NCBI GenBank assembly: GCA_020632755.1
Contig: JACKEY010000005.1
Location: 558,001 to 622,000, forward strand
From: Alphaproteobacteria bacterium
GTDB taxonomy: Bacteria > Myxococcota_A > UBA796 > UBA2385
Length of the DNA: 64,000 bases
Direction of reading: 5' to 3'
Part shown: positions 8,532-16,716 of the stretch, piece after piece
Layout of the letters: each line of letters begins with the position of its first letter
How positions within the stretch are numbered: position 1 is the stretch's first letter
Translations under genes and position numbers: made by a program
The notes under the pieces: generated by a model
What the model saw: only the letters and a program-made list of their open reading frames with translations
What the model was told of the DNA's origin: nothing
Databases searched by the model: none

Positions 8532-10136
8532 TCAATGCTCCTCCTCGACGTAGCCCAGCGCCTCCAGCGCCTCGCGCTGGTCCGGCACGAGCGGCCTCGC
8601 CTCCCCCGGCGCTACCGGAGGGCGCTCCGTGAAGGCGCCCTCGACCGTGCGCCGCGCGAAGGCCGTCGCATCCCGGCGCAGGCCGCCCACCTCGACCGCC
8701 GTCGGACCCACCAGGCGAAGGTCCGCGCCCGGCAGCCCCTCCACCCCGGCCAGGGCCCCGAGGGTGGCGGCCAGATCCCGCACCGCCACCGGGTGGTGCA
8801 CGGCGCCTGTCGGCATCCCGGGCCCGCGGATCGCCAGCGGCACGCGCAGCTCGAGATCGTCGAGGTGCTGGCCGTGGCCGCGGCGGCCGTCTTCGCCGAG
8901 CGCCTCGCCGTGGTCGCTGGTGACGGCGACGACGGTCCCCTCCCCCACCGCCTCGACCAGCGCCCGCAGCCGCCCCGCGGTCACAGCGACGTTGGCCGCA
9001 TAGGCGTCCTGGAGCACGCCCGAATCGCGGACTCCGGGGCGCCAGCCCGGCGGCGGACGGGGCACGTCGCGGCCGTACTCGTGCGGCAGCAGCAGGTGCA
9101 CCCAGACCAGCTGTGGGCCCGCGTCCGGGTCCGACCGGGCCTCGTCCAGCCAGGCCAGGGCCTGGTCGACGATGGCTGCGTCGCGGGTGGCCGCGGCCCG
9201 GGAGACCGCCCCCGTCAGCCGGGTCCGCCACAGGCCGGACCACAGATCCAGTCGCTGGGGCAGGCGCGCGTCGTCGTGGTGCAGGAATTGCCCGAAGCCC
9301 CGCGCGAAGCCGTCGGTGGCCCGCAGGTGCGGGTTGCAGACCACCGCCCGGGTCCGGTAGCCGGCAGCCGCGAAGGCCTCGGCCAGGGTGGTTCCCGCGG
9401 ACCGCGGCGCGCTGTAGCCACCGTCCACCGGCAGACCGCCGCCGTGCTCGCGCACGTCCTGGCCCTGCATCAGCGAGATCATCGACGGCAGGGTCCAGGG
9501 CGCGGGCGCGATGGCATGGGTCCAGCGCCGCCACTCGCCGGGCAGCGCGTCCACGAGCCCGGCGTCGGCCCGCACCGTGTCGACGGTGATGAGCAGCACG
9601 TCGGGGCCCTGGCCCCCGCCCCGCGCCGTCGAGGGGGCAGCATCGGGCGCGCACAGCGGCACGGCGAGTGCCCCCAGCACGCCGGGCAGCAGCGTCCATG
9701 CCGGCCGCCACCAGCTGAGCGCCAGGCCGACGCCCGCAGCGGCCACGCCGAACAGATCGGCACCCCCGACCCCCAGCTCGCGCAGCGCGTCCGGGGCCCA
9801 GCCGAGCGCCAGCAGGCCGACCGCCAGCGACACGGCCGCCAGGACGGGGTCCCGCCTCCCCGGCCCCGGCAGCGCCGACAGGGCGGACGACAACAGCGCC
9901 GCCGCTCCGCCGACCAGCCCGGCAGTGGCCAGCGCAGGCCCGACGGTCGGCGCCGGTGACAGCGGATGGCCGAGCAGGAGACCCGCCCCGACCTCCAGCA
10001 GCGCGAAGGCGCCTCCGGCCGCGAACCCGCCGACAAAGGCGGATGCGACTCGGGAACGGGGCGGAGGCGCAGGAGTGGAGGGCACCCGACCGCGTAGCCC
10101 ACACAGAAGGAGACATCTCCCTGACGCGGTCCTCAC
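8532..10136 (-). CDS. Sulfatase-like/alkaline-phosphatase-superfamily membrane protein
   Basis: 534 residues if started at GTG 10134-10136; a GTG 17 codons inside (VPSTPAPPP) is an alternative start. Four or five membrane segments (residues 30-165) precede a periplasmic sulfatase-fold domain. Metal-binding LLITVDTVRAD and TSDHGEALGEDG are present. At the nucleophile position the sequence is APWTLPSMISLMQG, with Thr instead of the Cys/Ser that is converted to formylglycine, and without the following Arg. This resembles phosphotransferase members of the superfamily more than true sulfatases. The substrate is unknown. Confidence 0.75.
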   Translation of the reverse strand: MRTASGRCLLLCGLRGRVPSTPAPPPRSRVASAFVGGFAAGGAFALLEVGAGLLLGHPLSPAPTVGPALATAGLVGGAAALLSSALSALPGPGRRDPVLAAVSLAVGLLALGWAPDALRELGVGGADLFGVAAAGVGLALSWWRPAWTLLPGVLGALAVPLCAPDAAPSTARGGGQGPDVLLITVDTVRADAGLVDALPGEWRRWTHAIAPAPWTLPSMISLMQGQDVREHGGGLPVDGGYSAPRSAGTTLAEAFAAAGYRTRAVVCNPHLRATDGFARGFGQFLHHDDARLPQRLDLWSGLWRTRLTGAVSRAAATRDAAIVDQALAWLDEARSDPDAGPQLVWVHLLLPHEYGRDVPRPPPGWRPGVRDSGVLQDAYAANVAVTAGRLRALVEAVGEGTVVAVTSDHGEALGEDGRRGHGQHLDDLELRVPLAIRGPGMPTGAVHHPVAVRDLAATLGALAGVEGLPGADLRLVGPTAVEVGGLRRDATAFARRTVEGAFTERPPVAPGEARPLVPDQREALEALGYVEEEH

Positions 10137-10163
10137 TTGCCTGTCACCTTCTCATCCGGGTAA

Positions 10164-10181
10164 TGAATGAGCGTTCATTCA
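10164..10181. promoter_or_regulatory. Palindromic TetR/FadR-type operator
   Basis: TGAATGAGCGTTCATTCA, symmetric at 16 of 18 positions, lies 46 bases before the acyl-CoA dehydrogenase ATG and 27 bases before the divergent sulfatase-like start. It closely resembles the operator bound by TetR-family FadR of Bacillus (TGAATGA, four variable bases, TCATTCA), which is released by long-chain acyl-CoA. Here the half-sites TGAATGA and TCATTCA are intact. It is strikingly AT-rich for this region. No TetR regulator gene is in the window. Confidence 0.7.
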
Positions 10182-10227
10182 GCGGCCGGGGCCCCTCCCT
10201 CGGCCCCATCCCATCGAGGTCTTCCCC

Positions 10228-12048
10228 ATGAGCGCCACCGCCTTCACCGCCGACCTTCGCGACATCAAGTTCGTGCTCTTCGAGCAGCTCGACATCGACC
10301 AGCAGCTGGCGAAGTTCGACAAGTTCAAGGACTTCGACAAGGACACCTACGAAGCGATGATGGAGGAGGCCTACAAGCTCGCCAGCGAGGTCGTCGCTCC
10401 CCTCAACGCCGTCGGCGACCACGTCGGCTGCACGCTGGACGGCGAAGGCAACGTCACCACGCCCCCCGGCTACAAGCAGGCCTGGGACACCCTGGCCGAG
10501 GGCGGCTGGATGACGCTCGGCGCCCCCGCCGAGTTCGGCGGCATGGGCCTGCCCCACGTCATCGACGCCATGATCAACGAGCTGTTCGCCGGCGCGTCCA
10601 TGGCCTTCACGATGTACCCGGGCCTGACCAAGGCGGCGGCCAACCTGCTCACCGAGCACTGCCCGGCGTGGGCCCGCGACATCGTCATCCCGCGCATGTA
10701 CTCGGGCGAGTGGGGCGGCACGATGTGCCTGACCGAGGCGGGCGCCGGCACCAGCGTCGGCGACAACCGCGCCAAGGCCACCCCGGCGGGCGAAGACGGT
10801 CTCTACCTGCTCGAAGGCGAGAAGGTCTTCATCTCGTCGGGCGACCACGACCTGGCCGAGAACATCATCCACCTGGTGCTGGCCCGCACCCCTGGCGCGC
10901 CCGCGGGCACCAAGGGCATCTCGATCTTCCTGGTGCCGAAGTTCCTGTTCGACGCCGACGGCAACCTGGGCGAGCGCAACGGCGCCAAGGTCGAGAAGAT
11001 CGAAGAGAAGATGGGCATCCACGGCTCGGCGACCTGCGTCATCAGCCTGGGCGCCGACCGGCCCTGCAAGGGCTGGCTCATCGGCAACGAGAACGAGGGC
11101 ATGAAGATCATGTTCCTCATGATGAACGAGGCCCGGATCGGGGTCGGCATCCAGGGTCTGGCCACCGCCGCCGCCGCCTTCCAGAACGCCAAGGCCTACG
11201 CCGCCGACCGCGTCCAGGGCACGGCCGTGGCCGACTTCGCCAACCCCGAGGCGAAGCCCGTCACCATCAACCAGCACCCCAACGTGCGCCGCATGCTGAT
11301 GACCCAGAAGGTGCTGGTCGAGACCATGCGCTCGCTGGTCTACACGGTGGGGCTGGCCCACGACGTCGCCCAGGCCACCGAAGACCCGGCCACCCGGGCC
11401 AGCCTGCTCAAGAAGGTCGAGCTGCTCACCCCGATCGTCAAGGCCCACTGCAGCGAGATGGGGTACCTCTCGTGCACTCTCGCGGTGCAGACCTACGGCG
11501 GCTACGGCTACATCAAGGAGTACCCGGTCGAGCAGCTGCTCCGGGACAACAAGATCACGTCGATCTACGAAGGCACGAACGGCATCCAGGCGATGGACCT
11601 GCTGGGCCGCAAGATGCGCATGGAAGGCGGCGGCGTGTTCATGGCCTGGCTGCAGGACTGCGGCGCCGAGATCGAGCGCTGCAAGGCGATCCCGAGCCTG
11701 GCCGACGCGGCTGCGGCCCTCGAGAAGGCCCACGGCCACCTGGGCGCCACCGCCATGCACCTGGGCGGTCTCGGCATGCAGGGCAAGCTCGAGACCGCGA
11801 TGCTCTACGCCAGCCCCTTCCTGGAGATGTACGGCACCGTCGTGCTCGGCCGCCACTCGCTCGAGCAGGCGCGCATCGCCCAGGCCGCCCTGGACGCGGG
11901 CGCCACGGGCGACGACGCGCGGTTCTACCGGGGCAAGATCCTCAACGCGACCTTCTACGCCAGCAACCTGCTGCCGAAGGCCATCTCGCTGGGCAAGACC
12001 ATCCAGACCAGCGACGAGTCCTGCCTGGACGAGATCCTGTTCGCCTGA
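10228..12048 (+). CDS. Long-type acyl-CoA dehydrogenase (FadE-like, about 600 residues)
   Basis: 606 residues, the size of acyl-CoA dehydrogenases with an extra C-terminal domain used for medium or long chains. FAD and substrate motifs: MCLTEAGAGTSVGDNRAKA, then VFISSGDHDLAENIIHLVLA. The catalytic Glu lies in ITSIYEGTNGIQAMDLLGRK near residue 450, preceded by YGGYGYIKEYPVEQLLRDNK. It introduces the first double bond in beta-oxidation, passing electrons to ETF. It stands alone, with a FadR-like palindrome directly upstream, so induction by fatty acids is a reasonable inference. Confidence 0.92.
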   Translation: MSATAFTADLRDIKFVLFEQLDIDQQLAKFDKFKDFDKDTYEAMMEEAYKLASEVVAPLNAVGDHVGCTLDGEGNVTTPPGYKQAWDTLAEGGWMTLGAPAEFGGMGLPHVIDAMINELFAGASMAFTMYPGLTKAAANLLTEHCPAWARDIVIPRMYSGEWGGTMCLTEAGAGTSVGDNRAKATPAGEDGLYLLEGEKVFISSGDHDLAENIIHLVLARTPGAPAGTKGISIFLVPKFLFDADGNLGERNGAKVEKIEEKMGIHGSATCVISLGADRPCKGWLIGNENEGMKIMFLMMNEARIGVGIQGLATAAAAFQNAKAYAADRVQGTAVADFANPEAKPVTINQHPNVRRMLMTQKVLVETMRSLVYTVGLAHDVAQATEDPATRASLLKKVELLTPIVKAHCSEMGYLSCTLAVQTYGGYGYIKEYPVEQLLRDNKITSIYEGTNGIQAMDLLGRKMRMEGGGVFMAWLQDCGAEIERCKAIPSLADAAAALEKAHGHLGATAMHLGGLGMQGKLETAMLYASPFLEMYGTVVLGRHSLEQARIAQAALDAGATGDDARFYRGKILNATFYASNLLPKAISLGKTIQTSDESCLDEILFA

Positions 12049-12078
12049 TGTGACGCCGGAGCGGGGCCGGCGGCCGGC

Positions 12079-12987
12079 TCAGCGCACCAGCGCCGCCCCC
12101 GCCGACACCGACAGCAGCCGCAGGTTGTCGCTGCCCAGCAGCGGCACCGGCAGATCGGCATCCCCCGACACCCAGCCGCGCCACCGCAGCAGCTGGCCGC
12201 GGGTCAGGGTCAAGCCGGCGGACGTGCGGCTGCTGCCGTGGTCCGCGTCGAGCACCCGCTGGTGGCGAGCCCGGGCGGTCAGCGACCACCGGGGCGCCAG
12301 GTAGCGACCGACACTGGCCGACAGCCCCAGCGACGGCTGCAGCCGACGGCCGTCCACCGTGTCTTCGGGGGCCAGCTCGCCGTCGGCGCCCACGCTCCAC
12401 GGCCAGGCCCCCAGGGTGCGCTCGACGCCCACCGTGAGCAGCCCGGACGGCCCGGGTCGGCCGGTGACGTCCTCCATCAGCACCCCTTCGCTCTCGGCCC
12501 AGGTGCGTCCGGTCGGCAGGCGCAGCCCGGCGGTGAACACCGGCACGGGCGCACCCCGGTGATCGGTGTCGCGGGCCCGCTCTTCCAGTGGGTCCCAGGT
12601 CGCGAGCAGGCTCACATCGCCCAGGCCACCTCCCCACCAGGCGTCCTCGCCCAGTCCCTTGCGGTTCAGGCGCGAGGGCACGAGCACGCCGACCTGGCCC
12701 TTGCGGTCCCAGGCCCATGCCCCGAAGGCGGTGGCGATGAGCGCGTCGTCCTGAAGTGAGGAGGTTGCCAGCTGCCCCTGTCCGTCCCAGCGCCCCGTGG
12801 CGGCTTCTCCGCCCACCAGCATGCCGGCGAGCCAGGACTCGCACTCGCCGAGGCGCATCGGCACGGTGGAGGTGTTCCCGGTGCAACAGGCCGCCGCCCG
12901 GGCAGGGGCCGGGACGAGCGAAGCGCCAGCGAGCAGACCGGCGAGGAGGCCGGCGAGCCGACGGAGCATGGCGGAGCTACTCGACAT
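12079..12987 (-). CDS. Exported barrel-like protein of unknown function
   Basis: 302 residues. A signal peptide runs from MLRRLAGLLAGLLAGASLVP to an Ala-rich cleavage region, followed by CCTGNTSTVPMRLGECESW. The rest alternates short amphipathic strands with turns and ends in an aromatic- and Leu-rich strand (SAGAALVR), consistent with an outer-membrane beta barrel. The first ATG (12985-12987) overlaps the upstream YtkA-like gene by 11 bases; the ATG at 12967-12969 gives a cleaner signal peptide and may be the true start. Co-transcribed with that gene. Function unknown. Confidence 0.6.
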   Translation of the reverse strand: MSSSSAMLRRLAGLLAGLLAGASLVPAPARAAACCTGNTSTVPMRLGECESWLAGMLVGGEAATGRWDGQGQLATSSLQDDALIATAFGAWAWDRKGQVGVLVPSRLNRKGLGEDAWWGGGLGDVSLLATWDPLEERARDTDHRGAPVPVFTAGLRLPTGRTWAESEGVLMEDVTGRPGPSGLLTVGVERTLGAWPWSVGADGELAPEDTVDGRRLQPSLGLSASVGRYLAPRWSLTARARHQRVLDADHGSSRTSAGLTLTRGQLLRWRGWVSGDADLPVPLLGSDNLRLLSVSAGAALVR

Positions 12988-13354
12988 CGACCGTCAGCAC
13001 GGCGGAGTCGGCGCCCAAGGACGAGTCGACGTCGAAGGTCAGCTCCCAGGTACCGGGCATCGAGTAGGCGAAGGTCACGGTGAAGGTCCCGCCTTCGCCG
13101 CTGACCACCGGGTCCTCGGACACGCCGTGCCCGTGCTCGGGCATCCAGGGCGTCACGGCCAGGGTCGCGTCGTCGACCGGCTCGCCCGTGGCGGCGTCGT
13201 GCACCATCACGGTGAGGGTGCTGTCCCCTACCGTGGGCGGGTGGGGATCCATGTCGACCATCAGCTCGTAGAGACCCTGGTCCGTGAGGAAGGCCTGGTC
13301 TCCCGTGTCGGAGGTCTCGCCGCCGCAGGCGGCCAGGAGGGCGATCACGAGCAT
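12977..13354 (-). CDS. Small lipoprotein with a YtkA/FixH-like domain
   Basis: 125 residues starting MLVIALLAACGGETSDTGD; the lipobox LLAAC puts the acylated Cys at residue 10. The signal sequence is short and has no positive residue before the hydrophobic core, which is unusual, but the GGAG upstream supports this ATG. The body is an Ig-like beta domain with TPWMPEHGHGVSEDP and AYSMPGTWELTFDV, as in YtkA-like domains found next to copper- or oxidase-related genes. His and Met in that segment could bind metal. It is divergent from regB by 118 bases. Confidence 0.68.
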   Translation of the reverse strand: MLVIALLAACGGETSDTGDQAFLTDQGLYELMVDMDPHPPTVGDSTLTVMVHDAATGEPVDDATLAVTPWMPEHGHGVSEDPVVSGEGGTFTVTFAYSMPGTWELTFDVDSSLGADSAVLTVDVE

Positions 13355-13472
13355 GGGGGCTCCGGGGTGGCCGCCTCCTTAGGGGGCCCGCCGCGGCCTG
13401 TCGTGGGACAACTCGCCACGCTGCGATCCGCGTCGGGCTGGTTGGGCGGGATCAGACGGGTGAAGAGGGGCC

Positions 13473-14747
13473 ATGGTGCCCGGCAGCCACGCCGGCGAGC
13501 CCGCGCCTCGCCGCCTGATCGACACCGCGGAGCTCGTGCGGCTGCGCTGGGTCGCCGTGGCCGGAGAAGCCGCGGTCGCGCTGGGGCTGACCCTCCTCCA
13601 CGTGCATCCCCTCGCCCCTGCGCTGCTTCCGCTGGTGGTGGCCGGTGCGTTCAGCAACCTGGTCCTGGCCCGCCGCGGGCCCAAGGCGCCCGAAGCCGGT
13701 CTGGCGACGATGCTCGCCCTGGACATCGTGGTGCTGACCGTGTCGCTGGCGCTGACCGGCGGCGCGATGTCGCCCTTCGTGCCGATGTACCTGGTCTTCC
13801 CGGTGCTCGGCGCCCTGCTGCTGCGGCCCTCGATGGCCTGGGGCACCTTCCTGCTGGTGCTGTGCAGCTACGCGATGCTGTTCCTGGTGCCCGGCGACCC
13901 GCAGGCCCACAGGATGTGGCTGCCCGGGCTGACCCACCACGCGCTCGGCATGTACATCTCGACCGCCGCCGCATCGCCCTTCCTGCTGGTCACGGTCATG
14001 CGCACCCGCCGGGCGCTGACCTACGCCGACCGCGAGCTGGCCCTCGCCCGCCGGGCCGAGGAACGCAACGCCCGCCTGGCCAGCCTGGCGACCCTGGCCG
14101 CGGGTGCTGCCCACGAGCTGTCCAGCCCGCTCGGCACCATCGCGGTCGTCGCCCACGAGCTGATCCGCCGCACGGAGTCGGGCGATGCCCGCACCCATGA
14201 AGACGCGCTGCTGGTCCGCGAAGAGGTCGAGCGCTGCCGGAGGGTGCTGGACGAGCTGGCCGCCGACGTCGGCGCCGGCTCGGCCGAGCTCGCCCGCCCC
14301 ACCGCCGTGGACGAGCTGGTGCTGCGCATCCTCGAGGGCCACCGCGACGTCGAGACGCGCATCCAGCAGGGGCTCGGCGGCGCGCGCTTCGAGCTGCCGC
14401 CCCGCCTGGTGGCCCAGGCCGTCCGGCGCCTGGTCGGCAACGCCCTGGCGGTGACCCCGCCCGGCGTGCCCGTGCGGGTGGACATCCGCCGCGTCAGCAT
14501 GGCCGAAGGCGAGGCCAGCCTGATCATCGCGGTGCGCGACGAAGGCCCCGGGATGCCCCCCGAAGTGCTCGCCCGCGCAACCGAGCCCTTCTTCACCACC
14601 AAGCCCGAAGGCAGCGGCCGCGGGCTGGGCCTGTGGTTCGTCCAGTCCGTTGCGGCCCACCTGGGCGGTCACCTCGACCTGCAGTCGATCGTCGGCCAGG
14701 GCACCACCGCGAGCCTCGTGCTGCCGGCACGGGGTACGATGACTTGA
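13473..14747 (+). CDS. regB: RegB/PrrB-type redox sensor histidine kinase
   Basis: 424 residues. Six membrane segments fill residues 22-175. Residues 96-102 read GGAMSPF, matching the GGxxNPF quinone-binding heptapeptide of RegB. The H-box is AAHELSSPLGTIAVVAHEL with phospho-His 214. Cys 255 in EEVERCRRVLDEL sits 41 residues after this His, like the redox-active Cys265 of Rhodobacter RegB relative to His225. The ATPase motifs are RDEGPGMPP and GRGLGLWFVQS. It should report quinone and redox state to the regulator 50 bases downstream. RBS: AAGAGGGG. Confidence 0.86.
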   Translation: MVPGSHAGEPAPRRLIDTAELVRLRWVAVAGEAAVALGLTLLHVHPLAPALLPLVVAGAFSNLVLARRGPKAPEAGLATMLALDIVVLTVSLALTGGAMSPFVPMYLVFPVLGALLLRPSMAWGTFLLVLCSYAMLFLVPGDPQAHRMWLPGLTHHALGMYISTAAASPFLLVTVMRTRRALTYADRELALARRAEERNARLASLATLAAGAAHELSSPLGTIAVVAHELIRRTESGDARTHEDALLVREEVERCRRVLDELAADVGAGSAELARPTAVDELVLRILEGHRDVETRIQQGLGGARFELPPRLVAQAVRRLVGNALAVTPPGVPVRVDIRRVSMAEGEASLIIAVRDEGPGMPPEVLARATEPFFTTKPEGSGRGLGLWFVQSVAAHLGGHLDLQSIVGQGTTASLVLPARGTMT

Positions 14748-14796
14748 CCCGCGCGTCATACGTGCGCACCCACTGGCAGCTGCCAAGGAGACGGAG

Positions 14797-15342
14797 ATGA
14801 CCGAGCGCCCCCGCCTGTTGCTGGTCGACGACGACGAGCGCCTCCGCGAGCGCCTGGGCCTGGCCCTGCACGACCGCGGCTACGAGGTCCGCACGGCCAA
14901 GGACACGGCCCACGCGATGCGGGTCGCCGACGCCTGGGAGCCCGAGCGCGTCATCGTCGATCTGCGCATGCCCGGCCAGAGCGGCCTGGAGCTGATCAAG
15001 CAGCTCAAGGACTTCCTGCCGGAGGTCGAGATCGTGGTGCTCACCGGCTACGGCAGCATCGCGACGGCGGTGGACGCGGTGCGCCTGGGCGCCCTCGGCT
15101 ACGTGAACAAGCCGGCTGACGCCGACATGGTGCTCGCCGCCTTCGACCGGGGCGAAGCCGACCCCAACACCGAGGTCGCCGAGGACGACTGGCGCACGCC
15201 CAGCCTGGCCCGCGCCGAGTGGGAGCACATCCAGACGGTGCTGTCCGAGACCGGCGGCAACATCAGCGAGGCGGCCCGCCGCCTGGGGCTGCATCGCCGC
15301 ACCCTCCAGCGCAAGCTCCAGAAGAAGCCGCCGCGCGACTGA
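14797..15342 (+). CDS. regA: RegA/PrrA/ActR-type response regulator
   Basis: 181 residues, AAGGAG at 14785-14790. The receiver domain has the acidic pair DDD at 11-13, phospho-Asp 55 (IVDLRMPG), and Lys in YVNKPAD. The C-terminal Fis-type helix-turn-helix reads TGGNISEAARRLGLHRRTLQ and ends in RKLQKKPPRD, the highly conserved end of the RegA family. In proteobacteria RegA controls respiration, carbon and nitrogen fixation and photosynthesis genes; targets here are unknown. The 50-base gap after regB has no clear terminator, so the pair is probably one transcript. Confidence 0.9.
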   Translation: MTERPRLLLVDDDERLRERLGLALHDRGYEVRTAKDTAHAMRVADAWEPERVIVDLRMPGQSGLELIKQLKDFLPEVEIVVLTGYGSIATAVDAVRLGALGYVNKPADADMVLAAFDRGEADPNTEVAEDDWRTPSLARAEWEHIQTVLSETGGNISEAARRLGLHRRTLQRKLQKKPPRD

Positions 15343-15363
15343 CCCGACCCGCGACGGCCCGGC

Positions 15364-16716
15364 CTACAGGGTGAACCGCATGCCCTCGACCAGCGCCCCG
15401 GGCAGCCGCATGCTGGACGTGCTGCGGCGCTCGTAGGTGCTGGCGCTCGGCAGCAGGTGGGCCGTGTCCTCGAGCTCCAGCAGCCCGGCGCCCAGCAGGT
15501 GGCCGACGGTCTCGTCGAAGCGCATGACCTCGGCCGGCCCGACGATCTCGCCGTCTTCGACCCACATGGTGGCGAACCGGGTCATGCCCGTGATCCGGCC
15601 CCCCGGCAGGTCGCTGTAGTTGAGGTACCACAGGTCGCTGACGTAGAGCCCGGTCCCCAGCTCGGCCAGCGCGCGACGGCCCGGCAGGCCGCCAGGGGCC
15701 ATGGCCAGGCTGTCGGCGGCTTCGCCGGACGCCGCGCCGGTGCCGGGCACGTCGTACTCGGCGGCGGAGCGGGCGCTGACCAGCTGCCCGACCACCTGTC
15801 CGCCCTCGACCAGGGCGACCCGATCCGGCCGGTGGAAGCCGTCCGGCGAGAAGCCGGGCGACAGGCCGCCGGCGACGTCCTCGGCCAGCGAGACGCGCGG
15901 ATCCAGGGCCTGGCGACCGTCCAGGACCGGCTGCAGCGGGGTGTTGCGGTTGCGCGTGGCCCGCAGGCCGAAGGCGCTCCACGACAGCAGGTCCATCAGC
16001 TCGCCCATCGCGGACGCGGACAGCCAGGCGCGGTGCCGGCCCGGCGACACCTTCACGATCGGTCGGCCGAGCGCGACCAGCCGATGGCGGGCGTCGGCCA
16101 TGCTGGCCGCGAAGGCGTCCGGATCCCACGCGGTGCCGCCCAGGGTGCGCTTCACCGCCTTGTCGCCCTGGTGGTACAGGCACCAGTCCAGCAGCCACGA
16201 GCTGCGCTGGTGCCAGGACCGCTGGCCGCGGCTGGTGGCCAGGCCGGCCCACACGGGCCCGTCGACCTGGATGCCGACGAAGTCCACGCCGGCGGCGGCG
16301 TCCACGACCGCCCGGGTGATCGCCGGGCCGTCCAGGGCGACGGCTTCGTCTTCGACGACCACGCTGTCGCTGCGGGTCTCCCACGCCAGGTGGGGGTCGT
16401 CCGGCAGCTCCGGCAGGCGCTGGCGCAGGGTGTGGATGGCGGCCCGGGCCGCGGCGCTGTCGGCCGCCGGATCTCCGCTCAGGCTCAGGTCGATGCTGGC
16501 GTGGCGGGCGCCGTGCAGCAGCCGGACCGACAGCTCTTCCTGCTGCACGTGCCCGGGCTGGCGGATGCGACCGCGGTTGAACCGCACGAAGTCGCTGTCT
16601 TCGCCCTGCAGGTACAGGATCAGGTCCTCGCCGGGGGCCAGCGCGGCGCAGGCGTCGTCCGCCAGGGCGCTGAAGCGCTCCCGAGGCGAGCGTTCGAAGG
16701 ACGGGGTCGTGCTCAC
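15364..16716 (-). CDS. pmbA: TldE/PmbA-family protein
   Basis: 450 residues from a GTG that overlaps the tldD stop by four bases (GTGA). This family forms a heterodimer with TldD; TldD holds the metal site, and the TldE/PmbA partner is needed for peptide binding. The sequence shows family stretches such as FVRFNRGRIRQPGHVQQEEL near residue 45, SASAMGELMDLLSWSAFG, DLWYLNYSDLPGGRITGMTR and the C-terminal LLPSASTYERRSTSSMRLPG. It has no HExxxH motif, as expected for the non-catalytic partner. Third gene of an operon with namZ and tldD. Confidence 0.85.
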   Translation of the reverse strand: MSTTPSFERSPRERFSALADDACAALAPGEDLILYLQGEDSDFVRFNRGRIRQPGHVQQEELSVRLLHGARHASIDLSLSGDPAADSAAARAAIHTLRQRLPELPDDPHLAWETRSDSVVVEDEAVALDGPAITRAVVDAAAGVDFVGIQVDGPVWAGLATSRGQRSWHQRSSWLLDWCLYHQGDKAVKRTLGGTAWDPDAFAASMADARHRLVALGRPIVKVSPGRHRAWLSASAMGELMDLLSWSAFGLRATRNRNTPLQPVLDGRQALDPRVSLAEDVAGGLSPGFSPDGFHRPDRVALVEGGQVVGQLVSARSAAEYDVPGTGAASGEAADSLAMAPGGLPGRRALAELGTGLYVSDLWYLNYSDLPGGRITGMTRFATMWVEDGEIVGPAEVMRFDETVGHLLGAGLLELEDTAHLLPSASTYERRSTSSMRLPGALVEGMRFTL

